Assembly: GCA_005773695.1 (NCBI GenBank)
Contig: SXHM01000167.1
Coordinates: 1-9,684 of the forward strand
Length of the DNA: 9,684 nucleotides
Source of the DNA: Bacteroidota bacterium
Lineage (GTDB): Bacteria > Bacteroidota > Bacteroidia > SXHM01
Direction of reading: 5' to 3'
Shown: positions 7,138-9,684 of the stretch, in pieces
Layout of the letters: every line of letters starts with the position of its first letter
How positions within the stretch are numbered: position 1 is the stretch's first letter
Notes under the pieces: model-generated
Told to the model about the DNA's origin: nothing
The model's database searches: none
Seen by the model: only the letters and a program-made list of their open reading frames with translations
Program-made: the position numbers and the translations under genes

Positions 7138-7473
7138 TTACTCAAAAACCGAACAGATTTTCCTGTAAAGTTCTTTTTGCTTAGTAGATTTCAGGGAAGC
7201 TAGTTTCCCGATTATCAGCGATTTTCTGATGGTTGCAATTTTATTGCAACGTATTTCACTTTCTTTTGGCAATGCAGTATTAGTATCGGAGTTACTTATC
7301 AGAAAAGAAAACTTATCACCGCGAATCACACTTGTAATTTGTGCAATAAGCATATCGTTATCAAGCTTATTTGAATCTTCACCACTGATAATAATTGCAG
7401 GTCTTACTTTTGTTTTGGTTGGTTGGTCTGCAAGCGGGTAAGGAACCCACACAATATCACCATGCTTATACAT
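7138..7473 (-). CDS. MazF/PemK-family mRNA interferase toxin
   Basis: This 111-residue protein has the full MazF/PemK layout. The N-terminal strand is GDIVWVPYPLAD (5-16). It is followed by KVRPAIIIS (22-30), whose Arg24 matches the catalytic arginine of the family, then MLIAQITS (41-48) carrying the conserved Thr/Ser, and the C-terminal SEIRCNKIATIRKSLIIGKLASL segment in pieces from about residue 72 onward. Members are ribosome-independent endoribonucleases that cut mRNA at short sequences and arrest growth when the antitoxin is lost. Length and motifs look intact, so it is probably active. Its ATG overlaps the antitoxin stop (ATGA), the usual antitoxin-first arrangement that couples translation. 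The cleavage sequence cannot be predicted. Confidence 0.85.
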   Translation of the reverse strand: MYKHGDIVWVPYPLADQPTKTKVRPAIIISGEDSNKLDNDMLIAQITSVIRGDKFSFLISNSDTNTALPKESEIRCNKIATIRKSLIIGKLASLKSTKQKELYRKICSVFE

Positions 7474-7730
7474 CAGGACTTTTGCTTCTTAAATAATTTA
7501 TCCCAATGCTCATTTTCGGGTGCATCCCAGTCATCGGCAAACGACTGTAGCGAAAGTGTATAAAGTTCGTCAGGATTTGTTTTAGATTTTTTACCCGATG
7601 AAAGAACACGTTTTTGCAAGCCTTCAAAACGCTTTCTATGCTTTTTCACCCATTCATAAATCCCAACTTGCTCAGTTGGTGGAAGGCTTTGCAGAGCTTC
7701 TATAAATACTTTTGCAGTTGCTGTTGACAT
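7473..7730 (-). CDS. Antitoxin of the MazF-like toxin (non-AbrB type)
   Basis: This 85-residue protein is encoded immediately upstream of the toxin and shares the ATGA overlap with it, which is the main evidence for an antitoxin role. The N-terminal half is helical (FIEALQSLPPTEQVGIYEWV, 9-28), a very basic stretch lies at 29-50, and the acidic/aromatic tail DDWDAPENEHWDKLF (66-80) resembles tails of small Bacteroidota antitoxins and would be the toxin-binding part. It has no AbrB/MazE swapped-hairpin signature. The basic middle could bind DNA or RNA, but no named DNA-binding fold is recognisable. A TAnnTTTG element lies just upstream. If it behaves like other antitoxins it neutralises the toxin by direct binding and may autoregulate the operon. 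Confidence 0.7.
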   Translation of the reverse strand: MSTATAKVFIEALQSLPPTEQVGIYEWVKKHRKRFEGLQKRVLSSGKKSKTNPDELYTLSLQSFADDWDAPENEHWDKLFKKQKS

Positions 7731-7745
7731 TATTATTTTTTTTTA

Positions 7746-7753
7746 CAAAGATA
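7746..7753 (-). promoter_or_regulatory. Putative -7 element of the toxin-antitoxin operon
   Basis: On the minus strand TATCTTTG matches TAnnTTTG exactly and ends 15 bases before the antitoxin ATG, implying a very short leader of about 8 bases. No TTTG was found at the expected upstream distance, so this is only half a promoter. Confidence 0.4.
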
Positions 7754-7781
7754 AATCGTTTTCTTTTATTCCCTATTGCTT

Positions 7782-7921
7782 TCACTCCTTCACCACCTTC
7801 TCCGTTTTTACCAAGCCACCTTTTTCATCAAACAATTGCAGCACAATAATCGCTAGTGGAAAATTAGATGCGGGAGACAACAAAGTAATAATCAATCCGA
7901 GCGACACACTCGCTCCTTCGG
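7782..7921 (-). pseudogene. Possible gene remnant between the DUF4468 gene and the toxin-antitoxin operon
   Basis: A minus-strand frame without a start codon of its own runs to TGA at 7782-7784 and reads, in part, SPASNFPLAIIVLQLFDEKG, then GLVKTEKVVKE. The composition looks protein-like rather than random. The pieces PASN and LFDEKGGLVKTE weakly recall the C-terminal sorting domains of type IX-secreted Bacteroidota proteins (NPASN ... VFDxxGKLV), but the closing strands expected after that motif are missing. It is out of frame with the gene before it. The reading is tentative: it may be a decayed gene end, or intergenic DNA that happens to lack stops for about 45 codons. Confidence 0.3.
7899..7915 (-). 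terminator. Hairpin after the DUF4468 gene, possible terminator
   Basis: GAGCGA (7899-7904) and TCGCTC (7910-7915) form a perfect 6-bp stem with a 5-base loop, about 30 bases downstream of the DUF4468 stop on the minus strand. The sequence after it is A/T-rich (GGATTGATTATTAC) but has no continuous U-tract. An alternative small hairpin CTCC-TTC-GGAG overlaps at 7913-7923. Confidence 0.35.
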
Positions 7922-7944
7922 AGGATGAATAATGAGAATCCTTT

Positions 7945-8716
7945 CTACCAGTTAGAATCTTTTCTTTGATTAAATAATTCTTTCAAAGAAGAAATTGTTA
8001 AATCAATACTTTTACAAAATTCTACCCAAAACTTTCTGTCAGAACTATACATTACTTCTCTGTAAAAATGTTCTGCAGTTCTTATATCTTCTTGTTCTTT
8101 CACAGAGCCCAATCCAATACCATATGCTCCATAAAGCTTCAATCTATTTACTTTATATGAAAAAACAAAATCGGTAATATCATATTTCACCTTCCCATCT
8201 TTAAATTTAAGAAACAAATTAAATCTTACATAATATAAATCTCCAGCAAATTTTGTATTATAATTTCCAATCGCTTTATACTTAACAAATGACTGGTCAA
8301 TCTCATCAAAAGACTCTAAAGAATACTCAACATTAGAGGACGGTAACTGCTTTCCAATTTTATATAATTCTTTTTGACTTACATTTTTAATTTCAATTAC
8401 ACCGGAATAAATTACTTTACCTGTTAACGGGTCTGTTGGAATAACAAATAGACTTTCTTGTGGAGTATACTCTGGATTATTAAAGACTCTCCCATCTGAA
8501 TAAGAAATTTTTTTTATATCCTTTTTAACTATACTGATACTTAGTTGTTGATTATCAACTGGAGATACTAAATAATCCTTTTTTCTCTCCTCGTAGACTT
8601 TAGTTATTATTCCTTCTGGACGAAGAGAAGAGAAGATAGTGTCTTGAGCATTAACTCCTACAGAAAAAAAAAATACAGAATATGAATCCGCCAATTTCTA
8701 AAATATATTTTCCCAT
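7945..8716 (-). CDS. DUF4468 secreted protein, frameshifted in a homopolymer as written
   Basis: The main open frame covers 249 codons but has no ATG; a TAG lies two codons before its only possible start, a TTG at 8694. In another frame ATG at 8716 gives MGKYILEIGGFIFCIFF, which joins the main frame if the A-run at 8664-8673 (T-run on the coding strand) is nine rather than ten bases. The result is a normal signal peptide ending VGVNAQ before DTIF. The first domain (DTIF...DIKKISYSDGRVF) resembles the common Bacteroidota module that ends in DIxKIxYxDG. It is followed by a DUF4468 domain, about residues 88-180 of the open frame (TGKVIYSGVIEIKNVSQKEL, then YYVRFNLFLKFKDGKVKYDITDF). Function unknown; probably periplasmic or surface. 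The gene is clearly more AT-rich than its neighbours. A good promoter at 8757-8787 supports the 8716 start. Confidence 0.7.
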
Positions 8717-8756
8717 AAGGTATTTAACTTTTCAGGTTATTATGTTTATTCTTTAG

Positions 8757-8787
8757 CAAACATAAAATATTTTCTAGTAGCTCCAAA
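8757..8787 (-). promoter_or_regulatory. Bacteroidota-type promoter of the DUF4468 gene
   Basis: On the minus strand TTTG (8787-8784) is followed after exactly 19 bases by TATGTTTG (8764-8757), a full match to the consensus. Transcription should start near 8750, giving a leader of about 34 bases to the ATG at 8716. This placement fits the upstream ATG and not the TTG start of the longer open frame. Confidence 0.7.
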
Positions 8788-8847
8788 ATAATAAAGAAAT
8801 AATTTTCAAAATCAACAAATGTCTTTCCCCCTGATAGGCACAATGCA

Positions 8848-8871
8848 GCGCAATTTGTTATGCGCAATTTG
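8848..8871. repeat. Direct repeat GCGCAATTTG x2 upstream of aroC
   Basis: GCGCAATTTG occurs at 8848-8857 and 8862-8871, a 14-base period, and the first copy together with the following TGCGC also forms a small palindrome (GCGCA ... TGCGC). The first copy supplies the TTTG of a candidate -33 element. The arrangement could be a regulator binding site, but a 10-base repeat is near the level expected by chance in a window of this size. Confidence 0.3.
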
Positions 8872-8930
8872 CAATTATCTTTTCAAACTAACACACATCT
8901 TAAAACCTGAACTCGTTTTTCCTACTTTTG
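8854..8930 (+). promoter_or_regulatory. Candidate aroC promoter elements
   Basis: Two candidates are seen. The first is TTTG (8854-8857), 18 bases, TATCTTTT (8876-8883), which differs from TAnnTTTG only in the last base and would give a leader of about 50 bases. The second is an exact -7 match TACTTTTG (8923-8930) without a visible -33 element; it would start transcription at or within a base or two of the aroC ATG and so give a leaderless mRNA. The first has both elements and is preferred. Confidence 0.4.
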
Positions 8931-8937
8931 CCTTCCT

Positions 8938-9684
8938 ATGGCAGGAAACACTTTCGGACAGCTTTTCAAAATCACAACCTTTGGCGAATCGCATGGCGCT
9001 ATGATTGGCGTTGTGATTGATGGCTGTCCTTCAGGATTAAAGATTGACGAAAAATTTATTCAGTCTGAACTTGAGCGCAGGAAACCCGGGCAAAGCAAGA
9101 TAACTACACAGCGCAAAGAAGCTGATGCATTTGAAATTGTGTCGGGCGTGTTTGAAAATAAAACAACAGGCGCACCGCTTACCATTATTATCCGCAACAG
9201 CAACCAGAAACCGCAAGACTACAAACACCTTGCAGATAAGTTCCGTCCTTCTCATGCTGATTTTACGTACGAAGAAAAATACGGCAACCGTGATTACCGC
9301 GGTGGCGGGCGGTCATCTGCGCGTGAAACTGCTGCACGTGTAGCAGCCGGAGCAATTGCAAAACTATTACTCAAAAAACAGGGAATAGAATTCAATGCCT
9401 GGGTTTCGCAGGTAGGAACAGTGAAGATGAAAGACACCGAAAAGGTTTTCAGTAACAAGGAAATAGAAAGCACCATTGTTCGCTGCCCCGAAAAATCAAC
9501 AGCAGAAAAGATGATAAAGCTGATTGAAAAAACACGCAAAGAAGGCGACACTTTGGGCGGAGTAATTACAGCAGTCATCACCAATTGCCCGGTGGGTTTG
9601 GGCGAACCCGTGTTTGATAAACTTCATGCCGACTTAGGAAAAGCAATGCTCAGCATTCACGTGCCCTCCCGGGCGATCGCGGCC
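8938..9684 (+). CDS. aroC: Chorismate synthase, 3'-truncated
   Basis: AroC converts 5-enolpyruvylshikimate-3-phosphate to chorismate, the last step of the shikimate pathway, in the cytoplasm with reduced FMN. The protein opens with [20 protein letters not shown]. Family signature 1 is [16 protein letters not shown] (16-31), including the active-site His19. RPSHAD (103-108) carries the second catalytic His at 106, and signature 2 lies at [18 protein letters not shown] (123-140). The ATG at 8938 gives the standard N-terminus. About 241 native codons are present, against roughly 360 in a full enzyme. After AMLSI the conserved continuation (normally an AVKGFE-like segment) is replaced by HVPSRAIAA, encoded by what looks like polylinker from about 9661. 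The truncation therefore belongs to the sequence end, not to the organism. Confidence 0.95.
   Translation, partial: MAGNTFGQLFKITTFGESHGAMIGVVIDGCPSGLKIDEKFIQSELERRKPGQSKITTQRKEADAFEIVSGVFENKTTGAPLTIIIRNSNQKPQDYKHLADKFRPSHADFTYEEKYGNRDYRGGGRSSARETAARVAAGAIAKLLLKKQGIEFNAWVSQVGTVKMKDTEKVFSNKEIESTIVRCPEKSTAEKMIKLIEKTRKEGDTLGGVITAVITNCPVGLGEPVFDKLHADLGKAMLSIHVPSRAIAA
9661..9684. other. Probable vector or adaptor sequence at the right end
   Basis: The last 24 bases are 20 of 24 G or C, unlike everything before. They stack restriction sites: CACGTG at the junction (9658-9663), CCCGGG (9668-9673), the 8-base site GCGATCGC (9673-9680) and GCGGCC (9679-9684), the first six bases of a NotI site. The change coincides with loss of the conserved AroC sequence. 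A blunt ligation inside CACGTG would put the junction at 9660/9661. I cannot name the vector. Confidence 0.75.

Noticed and set aside
8848..8871. GTTATGC next to AT-rich palindromes, resembling part of an integron attC core site
   Set aside because: Only one core-like heptamer is present, with no partner core, no central imperfect palindrome and no integrase or cassette nearby.
8819..9004. 61-codon plus-strand frame overlapping the aroC start
   Set aside because: It runs through the aroC promoter region and into aroC in a different frame; the aroC N-terminus is unmistakable.

Overview
The window looks like chromosomal DNA of a member of the Bacteroidota. The evidence is promoter elements of the TTTG / TAnnTTTG type, the absence of Shine-Dalgarno sites in front of most genes, a DUF4468-type secreted protein, an outer-membrane barrel paired with a giant TPR protein, and the moderate-to-low G+C. 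The two ends differ in nature. The left end runs into an incomplete ABC-transporter gene. The right end appears to stop in a cloning or adaptor sequence (last 24 bases), so this is probably the end of a cloned insert or of a contig that was not fully trimmed.

Layout. (1) 1-1055, plus strand: the last 35 codons of an MsbA-like ABC exporter, overlapping by 4 bases a family 2 glycosyltransferase that starts with GTG. The two probably form one cell-surface glycan or lipid operon. (2) 1056-1162: a nested, roughly 107-bp inverted repeat directly after the glycosyltransferase stop codon. (3) 1353-1691: a complete small transcription unit with promoter, a 68-residue protein made almost only of Lys, Ala and Pro (a histone-H1-tail-like DNA-binding protein), and a strong intrinsic terminator. 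(4) 1692-2054: AT-rich DNA with no convincing gene. (5) 2055-6932, minus strand: a two-gene operon of a 1049-residue exported TPR protein followed, 3 bases later, by a 574-residue outer-membrane beta-barrel. Two copies of a GC-rich palindromic repeat lie on either side of the junction, in opposite orientation, and both are translated: one in the signal peptide of the barrel protein, the other in the tail of the TPR protein. (6) 7138-7730, minus strand: a type II toxin-antitoxin pair with a MazF/PemK-like toxin and an antitoxin that does not look like classical MazE. (7) 7782-7921: a small open fragment that may be the remnant of a lost gene, with a hairpin. (8) 7945-8716, minus strand: an AT-rich DUF4468 gene with its own good promoter; its signal peptide is readable only if a run of ten A/T bases is one base too long, so it is frameshifted as written. 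(9) 8938-9660, plus strand: the first two thirds of chorismate synthase (aroC), cut off by the apparent polylinker.

How the parts work together. The ABC exporter and glycosyltransferase point to envelope glycoconjugate assembly, and the TPR/barrel pair to an outer-membrane complex of unknown role. The remaining genes (basic DNA-binding protein, toxin-antitoxin, DUF4468, aroC) are independent units. I found no CRISPR array, tRNA, rRNA, transposase, phage gene or convincing new defence system. The most noteworthy signals are the coding palindromic repeat pair, the homopolymer frameshift, the nested inverted repeat and the artificial-looking right end.
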